Positions 1-9,100 of a stretch of 42,982 nucleotides of DNA are shown one piece after another. The stretch covers positions 1 through 42,982 of the forward strand of contig CAZRBG010000052.1 in the NCBI GenBank assembly GCA_964598225.1, given 5' to 3'. The notes beneath the pieces are model-generated. The model made no database searches. It was given only the letters and a program-made list of their open reading frames with translations, and was not told where the DNA came from. The position numbers and the translations under genes were made by a program. Source of the DNA: SG8-4 sp964598225 (GTDB lineage Bacteria; Planctomycetota; Phycisphaerae; Sedimentisphaerales; Anaerobacaceae). The number at the start of each line of letters is the position of its first letter. Within the stretch, counting starts at the first letter, position 1.

Positions 1-7
1 CCGACAA

Positions 8-427
8 TTATTCCTTCCGGACCACATCGCAATTCTCGTGCCGAACAGGATTGGGCCACCCCCCGGTTGGGTACTGCGCTTCGAGAATATGATCGAGACC
101 CTTGAGAAACGCACGTTTGTAGCGTGGTTCGTCTGTCGCGCGGAATGCCCGAGCCAGAAACCTCAGTTCGCCGGTGGTGGCGCCGTTATCGAACGTTCCG
201 TCAATATCCTTGCTCTTGCCTTCAAACGGGACCGAGGCGGTATCGCGATTTTTGGGCCAACTGCCGTGCGGCGTCTGCCACGTAAGTACATTGTCGGCAA
301 TCCGGCGGCCTTGCTCGCTCCTGAGCCATTCGGCGGATTGCTTCGCGTATCGAGAAGGGACGGTTGCATTAGCCGATGACAAGGCCACGGGCAATGAAAT
401 GCAGATAAGAATGATTCTTGGCTTCAT
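8..427 (-). CDS. Pectate lyase, PL10-like, truncated
   Basis: This is the N-terminal part of a secreted pectate lyase of the PL10 type, which cleaves polygalacturonate by beta-elimination outside the cytoplasm. A signal peptide spans about residues 1-21. The stretches WQTPHGSWPKNRDTA, IDGTFDNGATTGELRFLAR and ILEAQYPTGGWP match the conserved first part of the PL10 alpha/alpha barrel. The frame then reads NPVRHENCDVVRKE and stops at 139 residues, whereas the family catalytic domain is around 300 residues, so the active-site half is missing. I saw no PL10-like continuation in the other minus-strand frames down to base 1. The start is well supported: AAAGGAGG lies about 8 bases upstream, and the ATG overlaps the stop of the upstream ceramidase-like gene by 4 bases (ATGA), which implies translational coupling. 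Family assignment is fairly sure. Function is doubtful: it may be a pseudogene or a frameshift. Confidence 0.75.
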   Translation of the reverse strand: MKPRIILICISLPVALSSANATVPSRYAKQSAEWLRSEQGRRIADNVLTWQTPHGSWPKNRDTASVPFEGKSKDIDGTFDNGATTGELRFLARAFRATDEPRYKRAFLKGLDHILEAQYPTGGWPNPVRHENCDVVRKE

Positions 428-1830
428 AGCAATAAACCTCCTTTTTGTTCCAAAGCGTTCATGGCTCTGGTGACTATTTCCTTGATCTCAATTTCGATGT
501 TTTCCGTGAACGGCGCCGGCAGGAAGTAGGCGTGCTGCGAGGTCAGCCCTTCGTAGCCGCCCTCCCGCACGATTCGGTTGTCCGGGATATACGAGCCGGT
601 TCCGTTGGCGTAACCGATCACCATTGCCTGCCTGGTAGGGGCCATCTCGCGCAGCATCGGTCCCCAGGGGCTGCATATCTCACCTTCCATAGCGAAGATC
701 ATCAGCCGATCTCCGAGCTTCCAGACCTGCACGTCGTATCTGAAACTCTCGCGTTGATCCGGCATCGCCAGCGATTGCCGTGCAACCCAGGTCAGCCAAC
801 TGTGCTTTTTTCGGCCCTCGGTCGGCTCCGGAAATGCCAATTTCTCGATTTTTTCCGGCGACCAGCTTCTGCCGTAGCTGAGCTCTCCCGAAGCAAGCGA
901 ACAGGCTAACCGCCCGTCAAGCGGCATCATCCGATCTCTCTTGAGATGTTCCATAACCGCGCTGCCGAGCTTCTCGCCGGCTTCTTTAGCTCGCTCCGGA
1001 GCGCTGGAAAAAACAAGCTTGCCGGTGTTCGGATCCTTATGAACGATCTTGGCGTCGCCGCCGCAACCCTGGACGAACACCGCTTTCGTATCGGGCAGCT
1101 CCGCCGCCAGGTAATCGCGCATCGCGCCGGGGTAGTCCGGACTCCATTTCTGGATTACGCCCGAGCTTGTCGGGTGACAGGCGTGACCGACCACTATCAG
1201 TTGCTTTGGACGGGAGCTTCGCGTAATCCTGAAGATCGGCGTATGTCCGTCGAAAGAACCTTCCGGGTACGGTCCCCATGTGATCCTGCCGTCCGCCGGG
1301 CGCCGGCGATTGCAGCCGATACCACGAAAATCCATCCAGCCATATTCGATCTTTGCCGAAGCACAATCCTGAATGGCCGCATCAACAGCAGCGAGTATCT
1401 TCCTTTCCAGTTCGTCCATATACCACACATTCGGCGCGCCGAGACTGAAACCCATGCGGAATCTGACCGCCGGGCCCCAATGGGTATGAGAGGCGACGAA
1501 CATGATGTTTTCCGCCGGAATGCCGTGCTTACGCCCTATAGCGCGACGAAACGCTTCGACCATAACGTGATCGAGGTCAAGAACGTCCGCGGTGATGAGT
1601 ACGCCTGTGTTGCCGTCGACATCCCGCAAAGCCACTGCTTGTGTCAGCAGCGGCACAAGCGTGCCGCTCGCGTAACGCTCGCGGCCGAATCCGGACATCT
1701 GGACCTGTCCGGGCGCCGGGGTAATATCCGCTTCGCCGTAGCCGACAGACCACACCTGTTCGTTCGCCTCCGCGCGACTCGTGAGGACGGCAACTATTAC
1801 TGTAAGAAACAATATCTTTCTCATGATCAT
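424..1830 (-). CDS. Neutral/alkaline ceramidase-like hydrolase (N-terminal domain type)
   Basis: This is a secreted zinc hydrolase of the neutral/alkaline non-lysosomal ceramidase superfamily. Residues 1-22 form a signal peptide. The opening VGYGEADITPAPG and MSGFGRER are the family N-terminal signature. Likely zinc ligands are visible in order: ASHTHWGP, GHACHPTS, the glutamate of FAMEGEICSPWGP and the tyrosine of ANGTGSYIPDN, matching the His-His-Glu-Tyr set of the Pseudomonas enzyme. At 468 residues it lacks the C-terminal domain of true ceramidases (about 650 residues or more), as is usual for planctomycete members, whose substrate is unknown. It is followed by the pectate lyase fragment with ATGA overlap, and the upstream gene ends 13 bases before it, so the three form an operon. 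Superfamily assignment is secure; ceramide as substrate is not. Confidence 0.85.
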   Translation of the reverse strand: MIMRKILFLTVIVAVLTSRAEANEQVWSVGYGEADITPAPGQVQMSGFGRERYASGTLVPLLTQAVALRDVDGNTGVLITADVLDLDHVMVEAFRRAIGRKHGIPAENIMFVASHTHWGPAVRFRMGFSLGAPNVWYMDELERKILAAVDAAIQDCASAKIEYGWMDFRGIGCNRRRPADGRITWGPYPEGSFDGHTPIFRITRSSRPKQLIVVGHACHPTSSGVIQKWSPDYPGAMRDYLAAELPDTKAVFVQGCGGDAKIVHKDPNTGKLVFSSAPERAKEAGEKLGSAVMEHLKRDRMMPLDGRLACSLASGELSYGRSWSPEKIEKLAFPEPTEGRKKHSWLTWVARQSLAMPDQRESFRYDVQVWKLGDRLMIFAMEGEICSPWGPMLREMAPTRQAMVIGYANGTGSYIPDNRIVREGGYEGLTSQHAYFLPAPFTENIEIEIKEIVTRAMNALEQKGGLLL

Positions 1831-1843
1831 CTCACCAAAATTA

Positions 1844-4234
1844 TCAGTCTAATTGTATTACCGCGACGTCCTCGCCTTCGAGATTCAGGCTCGTCCGCCG
1901 ATTTTGCCACGTAACTTTCCGGCCGTTCACCAGCTCGCGCGCCGACTCCGGAGTATTCCCTTCCAATTCTATTTGAACGGTCCGACGCTCAGGGCTGTCG
2001 TTGAAAACGGTGAAAAGCCTGTCGCCAAACCGCTCCACGTAAACGCGGCTGTCGCTTGAGCGAGCCAGTGTAATCGGCTCCCAGCCGGCCTCGGCCACCA
2101 ATTTGCACAGAGGAACGTACTTCTTGAACAGCGGCCGATCCCGCTCATAAAGCTCCGGTCTTGTGAAGTAGTGCCCCTGCGAGGCGTTGTGGCTGAAAAA
2201 TCCCGGGAACATGCCATAAGCAAGCGCCCTCTTCATGTACTTTTCGACGAGAGCATGTGAAAACTCCTCGAAGCGCGTGTTCATAAGAAAGCAAAAAGGC
2301 TTGCCTCTGCACAGCGCCCGGCGATACAGCAAGTCGCTGTCCGACATTGGCCGCCAATTCCCGCCGGGGTTCCAGTTGGTCTCCGTACCCATGACATCGA
2401 GCTGCGGCGCCAGCCAGCACAAACGAATTGGAGTGGAATTCGCCATCATCAGCCTGCCCATTGCGTGGACGTCCTCAGCCAGCGCGCGTGCATATTCAAA
2501 CGAAATGAGGCCGCGAAAGATCGCGACTTTTCTGCCGTCGAGCGAAAATGTCAGAGGCGTCTCAGCAGCGGCGAAGTGATCCCGCCTGAAGTCAAGCTCG
2601 GCCGTGACGTAACCTTCGCTCGAATCGATGTACTCGCCGTCGAGGCGGCCTTTTGCATTGGCCCCATAGAGTTTCTCCCGCAGTTCCGGACTCCACTTGT
2701 TCTTGAAATCCGTAACTTCACCTTTGATATTGGGCATGGAATTGATGCTCCAGACCGCACCATCGCACCAAGGCGTGTCCCTCAGGCGGGCGGAAAAATT
2801 GCCTTTTTCATCGTGAAAACCGCTCGCGAGAAAGGCCCTGGCCCGTCTATCGGCCTTTTCTTCGGCAAGACGCTTTGCTTCGGTCAGCGCATTTTCCAGA
2901 GTCCGCGGCATACCTTTCGGCATCGACATCCACCAGGTCATCGGCTCGGTGTACCGGAGGGTGGTTATGTCGTGTTTGTCATCCCAAGCGGTTTCGTTCG
3001 TGCCTTCTTTAAATTTGAAACCGAAGTCTTGCCAGTCGTTGACGTCGCTTATCCTGGCAAATGGCATCCACAGCCCCTGCTCCGGCGTCCGGCAGCGAAA
3101 ATGATCGGGGAAAATCTCATAATATCGAGCTAAGGCGGCACGAAAACCCCACTTCGGCTCGAATGTGAACTTGCAGAACCGCAGCCGAGCCACAGGCTTC
3201 TCAGGCGCCAGACCGATATCGTAAGCAAGGAAAAGCTCTTCGGTTCCTGCATTGTAGCCGGCCCGGAAGAATGCCGGTCGGGCCATGTCAATCCCAAGCC
3301 CTACGCTGCTATCAGCATTTACCACAGCAGCAAAAGGATAGCGGGACAATCGGCCGTTCGCGCCTGCCGAGAAACCCCCGGCGGTGACGTATTCCTGCCC
3401 TTCTTCGACATTCAGGCTTCGGCGCGGGTCTTGAAGCCATCGACATTCTTCAGCAGAAACCGGAACGGCGTAAACCAAGGTAATTGCCCGATCCTTGCCG
3501 GTTTTGTCGCAGATTGTAACGTCGAAGAAGGTAGCATCGTTGCTTCGCTGCTGTTCGCATGTAAGCTCCAATCCCAGAGCACGGCGTTCGAGCCGCACAA
3601 AGTCGGATTTAGCAGCTACGTCGCGAACCTGGAAACCTTCCTCCGCCGAGCCGGACAGCGAAACAGCGACGCCGTCAAACAGACAGGCGCCAACCGGCGG
3701 TTTCAAAATTCGCAATTCTGGATCTCGGAACCACGCCCTGCCGGAATGCCGCCTAAAGAGAATATGAAAGGATACCGATCTTATCGGTTTTTCCGGGAAC
3801 ACAACTACCTTCGCCTTCTCCCAGTTGTGCGTGCCGACGCTGAATGTATCGACCTGTCCCCAGAGAGGAGTTCCATCGGCGTAGACAAGGTCGAGATAAA
3901 GGGCATAGTCGCTGTTACGGCCGCCGCCCGCTGCCTCGGCTTTGCTCCAGGCCGTAGCGATGATCGGTTCGGGCCTGGTTTGATTCAGAGTGACGGTTTG
4001 TGAGACACCTCTCTGTGCCGATGTTTCAGACCCGTTATCGCAGAAGAAGACTCCGTCTTTCCCCTCATATCCCTTTTGCCAGGGTCTCCATGCGCCCGGT
4101 TCAAGCAGATTCGGCCCCGCCGCTTCGGAATCGATAAGCTCCTTGGGCGGCTCGCCATCCGCCGCTTTCGCAAGAACCGGTAACAAACTCGCCGAGAGAA
4201 AGACACAAATGCTCAAGACAATTCGAATATTCAC
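1844..4234 (-). CDS. Large secreted protein, TIM-barrel glycosidase-like
   Basis: This protein of about 796 residues is exported: the N-terminus VNIRIVLSICVFLSASLLPVLAKA is a signal peptide. A beta-rich region of about 170 residues follows, with spacing like a carbohydrate-binding module (NLLEPGAWRPWQKGY, then DYALYLDLVYADGTPLWGQ). The second half reads like a (beta/alpha)8 barrel, with LDGEYIDSSEGYVTAEL, MANSTPIRLCWLAPQLDVMGTE and FSHNASQGHYFTRPELYERD, and ends in a small beta-sandwich. Acidic candidates for catalysis are in LDGEYIDSSEG and VMGTETNWNP. I cannot place it in a named family, so glycosidase activity is inferred from architecture and from pectate lyase and sulfatase neighbours. 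GTG at 4234 is preferred because AGAGAGG sits 9 bases upstream. In-frame ATG codons at 4267 and 4330 are alternatives with weaker ribosome sites. The gene lies 13 bases upstream of the ceramidase-like gene. Confidence 0.7.
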   Translation of the reverse strand: MNIRIVLSICVFLSASLLPVLAKAADGEPPKELIDSEAAGPNLLEPGAWRPWQKGYEGKDGVFFCDNGSETSAQRGVSQTVTLNQTRPEPIIATAWSKAEAAGGGRNSDYALYLDLVYADGTPLWGQVDTFSVGTHNWEKAKVVVFPEKPIRSVSFHILFRRHSGRAWFRDPELRILKPPVGACLFDGVAVSLSGSAEEGFQVRDVAAKSDFVRLERRALGLELTCEQQRSNDATFFDVTICDKTGKDRAITLVYAVPVSAEECRWLQDPRRSLNVEEGQEYVTAGGFSAGANGRLSRYPFAAVVNADSSVGLGIDMARPAFFRAGYNAGTEELFLAYDIGLAPEKPVARLRFCKFTFEPKWGFRAALARYYEIFPDHFRCRTPEQGLWMPFARISDVNDWQDFGFKFKEGTNETAWDDKHDITTLRYTEPMTWWMSMPKGMPRTLENALTEAKRLAEEKADRRARAFLASGFHDEKGNFSARLRDTPWCDGAVWSINSMPNIKGEVTDFKNKWSPELREKLYGANAKGRLDGEYIDSSEGYVTAELDFRRDHFAAAETPLTFSLDGRKVAIFRGLISFEYARALAEDVHAMGRLMMANSTPIRLCWLAPQLDVMGTETNWNPGGNWRPMSDSDLLYRRALCRGKPFCFLMNTRFEEFSHALVEKYMKRALAYGMFPGFFSHNASQGHYFTRPELYERDRPLFKKYVPLCKLVAEAGWEPITLARSSDSRVYVERFGDRLFTVFNDSPERRTVQIELEGNTPESARELVNGRKVTWQNRRTSLNLEGEDVAVIQLD

Positions 4235-4296
4235 AGCTTTGAACCTCTCTTGCTTTTTTTTGTTCATGAAAGAGACCGCCGGAAGTGCGTTTCCGG

Positions 4297-4314
4297 AAAA
4301 ACGCCTTAAGGCGT
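4297..4314 (-). terminator. Short palindrome with T run, terminator- or attenuator-like
   Basis: On the minus strand the 14-base palindrome ACGCCTTAAGGCGT (stem ACGCC/GGCGT with TTAA as loop) is followed by a run of five T. It sits just after the stop of the 44-codon Tat stub and about 65 bases before the GTG of the large secreted gene. The stem is short, so it may only attenuate transcription into the operon or be a leftover of the lost gene's end. Confidence 0.35.
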
Positions 4315-4316
4315 CA

Positions 4317-4451
4317 CTACTCACAGGCAATCGCCAGCTTCACTGCTTGATATGCTCCGGCCGATCGGCTCTCCGAGCGGGCCAAAGCCATCGCGGCCGC
4401 TCCCGCGACGCCTGCTTTTAAGAGACTGCGACGAGTTTTTTTATGCTCCAT
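4317..4451 (-). pseudogene. Tat-signal stub of a lost secreted protein
   Basis: These are 44 codons beginning MEHKKTRRSLLKAGVAGAAA, a twin-arginine export signal, and ending in YQAVKLAIACE before a TAG stop. The start is genuine: AAGGAGAG lies about 5 bases upstream of the ATG. Nothing that could be a mature protein follows, so the gene has lost its body. The first strand after the signal, VKLAIACE, resembles the first beta-strand of exported sugar-phosphate isomerase/epimerase TIM barrels common in this phylum, but eight residues cannot prove that. The terminator-like palindrome lies immediately downstream. A short regulatory leader peptide is an alternative reading. It lies upstream of, and in the same direction as, the minus-strand operon. 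Confidence 0.55.
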
Positions 4452-4538
4452 TACTCTCTCCTTACAATCTTCAACACCCAAGTATAAGGATTCGCCAGCA
4501 GATAACAATGTTTTTCGCGCCTGAAAATGGCTTTGAAA

Positions 4539-4649
4539 GTGCTCACCGACAGGAAATGGCCAACGAAAGAGCTTATCGACTCTGTGTCGCCGGATAACCC
4601 GGTGGTTCTGACTCGCGCGGACGGTCATTCTGTTCTGGTCAACAGCATA
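4539..4649 (+). pseudogene. Amidohydrolase (YtcJ-like) internal fragment
   Basis: The frame continuous with the sulfatase gene encodes LTDRKWPTKELID, SPDNPVVLTRADGH and VLVNS, a close match to the block found in amidohydrolase-3/YtcJ-type metal-dependent hydrolases (Pro-Thr, Leu-Asp, Pro-Val, Asp-Gly-His, Asn-Ser). The match stops after VNS and an upstream in-frame stop lies at 4503, so only about 37 codons survive. There is no metal site and no start with a ribosome site. The piece is best read as the remnant of a gene destroyed by deletion between the divergent operons. It makes the sulfatase frame appear longer than it is. Confidence 0.5.
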
Positions 4650-4673
4650 GATTTCGGTTATTGTGTCGCTTAT

Positions 4674-6065
4674 ATGAATGAACATCAGATATCTCGTCGC
4701 AGTTTTGTCAAAGGAACTCTGACCGCCGGTGCGGCGATGGCAACCGGAAGTATAACAAATGCTCTGGCGACCAATACGCACCAGAAACCCAACATTCTCC
4801 TGATATTCTCAGACCAGCAGCATTGGCGTGCAATGGGATTCATGGATTCTTTCTTCGACACGCCGCATCTCGATGCACTGGCTCGTGAAAGCTTCGTATT
4901 CGAGAATTCTTTTTGCACAACACCGCAATGTTCGCCCAGCCGATCGTCACTGCTGACAGGATTCTATCCCAGCAAGACAAAGGTGTTCGGGAATATCGGC
5001 GCCGCCGGTGGCGAGCAACTCGATCAGGAGACCATCGGAGGTGAGCTTCAATCGGCCGACTACCATACGGGGTATTTCGGAAAATGGCACTTGGGCAATC
5101 GCAACATTGCCAAAAAAGGATGGGACCGGAGCAACTTAAAGACCAACGATAAACTTGCCGAATCTAATGCCGTCGCATTCCTGAAAAAATCAGCCGATTC
5201 AAGACAGCCCTTTGCATTGTTTGTGTCGATCCTCAACCCGCATGATATTTATCACTACCGGCAACACCGCATGGATCCACCCGACAAGAGCATCGAATTG
5301 CCGCTTTCCTGGAAGCGTGAGACACTGGAGAATAAGCCTTCTGTGCAGAAACAGTTCATGCTCGAAGATCAGGGCAAAGTCATCTGGGGCGGGGAGCGCA
5401 GAGTCTGGGAGAAGTACCGCGACTGCTACCGCGCGAAAACCGCCCTCTATGATAGCAATGTCGGGGCCATTCTTGACGAATTGAAGAGGCTGGGTCTTTG
5501 GGACAACACCATCGTCATCGTCACGTCCGATCATGGAGATATGGATACCAATCACAAGCTGATCTACAAGGGACCGTTCATGTACGAACACATGGTGCGG
5601 ATTCCTCTAATAGTTCACGTTCCAAAGAAATTCAGAAAAACAGAGCAACGCCAAGTTGCCGACGTCGACGTCGTCAACGTTGACATCGCTCCCACAATTC
5701 GTGATTTATGCGGTCTTTCCCCGGTCAGTTGCGATGGAATTTCAATAGCGCCGCTTCTGACCGGAATGGGACGACAGAAAAGGAGGGAATTCGTCATTGG
5801 ACAGTATTACAGCAAGCAGAAATGGATTAACCCGATACGTATGATCCGCACGAAAGACTACAAGTATAATCGTTACATTCGGCACGACGAAGAACTCTAC
5901 GACCTGAAAGATGATCCGCACGAATTGAACAATCTTGCGGATGATTCCAGGTACGCTGACGTGAAGAAGGAGTTATCCCGCAAGCTCGATCGATGGATCA
6001 GGGATAACAATGACCCTTTCTATTCGCTCCGGGCCACGACCAGATCGGGCGAACCCATACTTTGA
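4674..6065 (+). CDS. Sulfatase, S1 family, Tat-exported
   Basis: This arylsulfatase-superfamily enzyme hydrolyses sulfate esters, probably on a polysaccharide or its oligomers, outside the cytoplasm. MNEHQISRRSFVKGTLTAGA is a Tat signal (residues 1-30). The formylglycine site is C86 in CSPSRSSLLTG, so it needs maturation by a formylglycine-generating enzyme, which is not in this window. FSDQQ near residue 47 supplies metal ligands, GKWHLGN follows as in the family, SDHGD carries the C-terminal metal Asp/His pair, and the usual tail ELYDLKDDPHELNNLA is present. At 463 residues the length is normal. The ATG at 4674 is chosen because it starts the Tat signal; an upstream ATG at 4527 would add an amidohydrolase remnant. 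No clear Shine-Dalgarno precedes it. Substrate cannot be read from sequence. Confidence 0.9.
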   Translation: MNEHQISRRSFVKGTLTAGAAMATGSITNALATNTHQKPNILLIFSDQQHWRAMGFMDSFFDTPHLDALARESFVFENSFCTTPQCSPSRSSLLTGFYPSKTKVFGNIGAAGGEQLDQETIGGELQSADYHTGYFGKWHLGNRNIAKKGWDRSNLKTNDKLAESNAVAFLKKSADSRQPFALFVSILNPHDIYHYRQHRMDPPDKSIELPLSWKRETLENKPSVQKQFMLEDQGKVIWGGERRVWEKYRDCYRAKTALYDSNVGAILDELKRLGLWDNTIVIVTSDHGDMDTNHKLIYKGPFMYEHMVRIPLIVHVPKKFRKTEQRQVADVDVVNVDIAPTIRDLCGLSPVSCDGISIAPLLTGMGRQKRREFVIGQYYSKQKWINPIRMIRTKDYKYNRYIRHDEELYDLKDDPHELNNLADDSRYADVKKELSRKLDRWIRDNNDPFYSLRATTRSGEPIL

Positions 6066-6111
6066 CATGCACATTCTGAGTTTATTAGACCACAATCGAA
6101 GGAGTATCCAA

Positions 6112-9100
6112 ATGAAAGGGACGATCACTCGGTCGAGGAGATTTACATGCGCTCTATGGATTTTGTGCGCCCTGCCAATCGCAGCAGTTCAGGCTGCTGA
6201 TTACGAGCAGCAGGCCGCACAGATTTTGGAAGATACCAACATCAAAGGAGGGTTGGTAGTCCATCTTGGCTGCGACGACGGCAGGCTGACAACCGCACTG
6301 CGAGCCAACGACAGGTACATCGTTCATGGCCTGGATACCGATGCAAGAGTGGTTGCGCGCGCACGCGATTATATTAGATCGCTCGGATTATATGGAAAAG
6401 TATCGGTCAATGAACTCGACGGCCGGAACCTTCCCTACATCGACAATCTCGTCAACCTGATTGTCGTCGAGGACGATTGTTCTGTTCCAGAGAAGGAATT
6501 GGATCGAGCGCTGTGCCCCAATGGCGTTGCATACATCGCCGAACAAGGACGATGGACCAAGAGAGTAAAGTCTCGGCCGGCGGACATTGACGAATGGACG
6601 CATTACCTCCACGGGCCCGACAACAATGCCGTCGCAGCCGACGACGTCGTCGGCCCGCCCCGCCACCTGCAGTGGCTCGCCGGCCCGAAGCACCTTAGAG
6701 CCCACGAGTACCTTAACAGCGTTTCGGCTCTGGTTTCCGCCGGAGGGAGGATTTTCTACATAATCGATGAAGGCTCAACCGCCGCGGTTACAGCACCACC
6801 GCAATGGCGATTGGTCGCGCGCGACGCCTTTAACGGCACATTGCTATGGAAACGCGACATAGGCCCCTGGGAAGGACATTTTCGACTGTTTCGCAGCGGC
6901 CCGCCGGATATAGCCCGAAGGCTTGTCGCTGTCGGCAATAGGGTCTACTCGAGTCTGGGTTACGGCAAGCCGGTCGCGGCGTTTGACGCTGCGACGGGAT
7001 TAACCGAACGCATTTATCACGAGACAAAAGGCGCTTCGGAAATAATCTACAGCGGCGGCCGGCTGTTCGCGGTGGTCGGCAGCATTGACGAGCAGGCATA
7101 TCGCAAAACTATTGAAGATTATCTGCCCTCGCCAGCGCCTCGTAAAAAAGGAATCGTGGCTGTTGAAGTGGATTCGGGGCGGCTTCTGTGGCGTCAGCAG
7201 GACCGGGACACGAGCGAGATTTTGCCAACGGCGATGGCTGTAAAGGGCGAGCGGCTGTTCTTTCAGAACACCAGGCAATTGATTTGCCTCGATGCCCGCT
7301 CAGGTGATGAACAGTGGCGCTCCGACCGCCCAATATACACGACGCGATTGTCATGGTCGACGCCGACTCTAGTGACTTGTGACGACGTTGTACTCTCGGC
7401 CGACGGCTCGACGGGCGGCTTGCCGAGCGAAACAAGCAAAGGTGAGTCGCGTGTGAAATGGATACACAGCGATAGAGACATACGAAAGCATCCCGTCGGA
7501 GACATATATGCTTTCAACGCCCACACGGGTGAACGACTCTGGACAAGCGAGAGCCTTCAGGGATTCTGCGCGCCTGGCGACGTGTTCGTTATAGACGACC
7601 TCGTATGGGCCGGCGCCCTCGTCGCTTCGCGTCAAAAGACACTTGATGTTGCGCTCGATTTGAAAACCGGCCAGGTGAGAAAGAAACGCTCGGGCGATGC
7701 ACCGCCTGTAGCAGGCCACGCGCGATGCTATCGCAATAAGGCAACCGAGCGGTTCCTTGTGCTCGGCAGCACGGGAATTGAACTGGTCGACACAAGCGAC
7801 TTTAGCTGGACCGCCGATATGTGGGTGCGGGGAACGTGCCAATACGGCGTAATGCCATGCAACGGCATGATCTACGTTCCACCGGATTCATGCGCTTGCA
7901 GGCCCAATACGAGGCTTCACGGCTTCGCCGCAATGGCGCCCAAGCGAAAAACGAGTCGAAATGCTACACAAACGGAATCCCTGCGGCACGGTCCCGCATA
8001 CAACAATCGTAAATCTCAAATCTCGAATTTGAAGATCGATGCCGATTGGCCAACCTATCGAAAAGACGGCAAACGCAGCGGCTGGACAAAGTCAAAGGTC
8101 CCCGCCAATCTGCAACCCCAATGGCGAAAGAAAATCGCCGGCAAGCCCATAAGGGGCAAGCTTACGAGCCTGACGGTTAGCTCCGGCAGAGTATTCGTAT
8201 CGCACGTTGACGCCCACAGTGTTTGTGCACTCGATGCGGCATCAGGAGAACAACTTTGGAGCCGTACTGTCGGAGGACCTGTTGATTCACCGCCGACAAT
8301 CCAAAACGGTCTGGTTGTCTTTGGCTGTCGGGACGGGCACGTCTATTGCCTTCGCGCACGTGACGGAGAACTCGTGTGGCGGTTCCGTGCGGCCCCGGCG
8401 GCCCGGCTCCTGATGGCTCCCGAAGGACTCGAATCGGTCTGGCCCGTACACGGCAGCGTTTTGGTTCGAGATAACAAGGTATGGTTCGCCGCGGGACGGT
8501 CTTCTTACCTGGACGGCGGCATATATCTCTACGCTCTCGGTCTGCAATCGGGCAATCCCGTATTCGTCAGACAGCTTGACGGGCGCGATCCCGAATGCTG
8601 GGCGAGTCGCAGGACCGGACGTCCTCGCGGAACGCGCAATCGTCTACCCGGCACGCTGCCGGATATACTATCGACTTCAGGCGACCACATATTCATGGGT
8701 TGGACGTGTTTCGATACAAAGGGACGGCTTCTCGACGTTCTCGATCCGCATATCTTCAGCACAACCGGCTTTCTTGACGATTCGTGGTGGCACAGAACGT
8801 ACTGGCAATTCGGTTCCTGGATGCGGGGTGGCTTTGGCGGATGGCCGCGAGCGGCCAGGCAAAAACCCGCGGGCAGACTTCTCGTCGCAAACAACGATTA
8901 TATCTTCGGTTTCGGCAGATCGCAGTACGACGTGGGCAATCCCAAGGACGTCCATGCCGGGCACGTAGGCGTGGTAAAGGACGGCTATCAGGATATAGGG
9001 CGTATCGATTACTCTCGCAATCCCTACAGGCTCTTCTGCGCAGTCAAGCCGCAGGCCGGCAAATCCGCTAATAAGCCGGGAATCGATTACAAATGGCAAG

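Noticed and set aside
946..1914. 322-codon plus-strand frame opposite the ceramidase-like gene
   Set aside because: The minus-strand gene has conserved zinc-site motifs; the plus frame has none.
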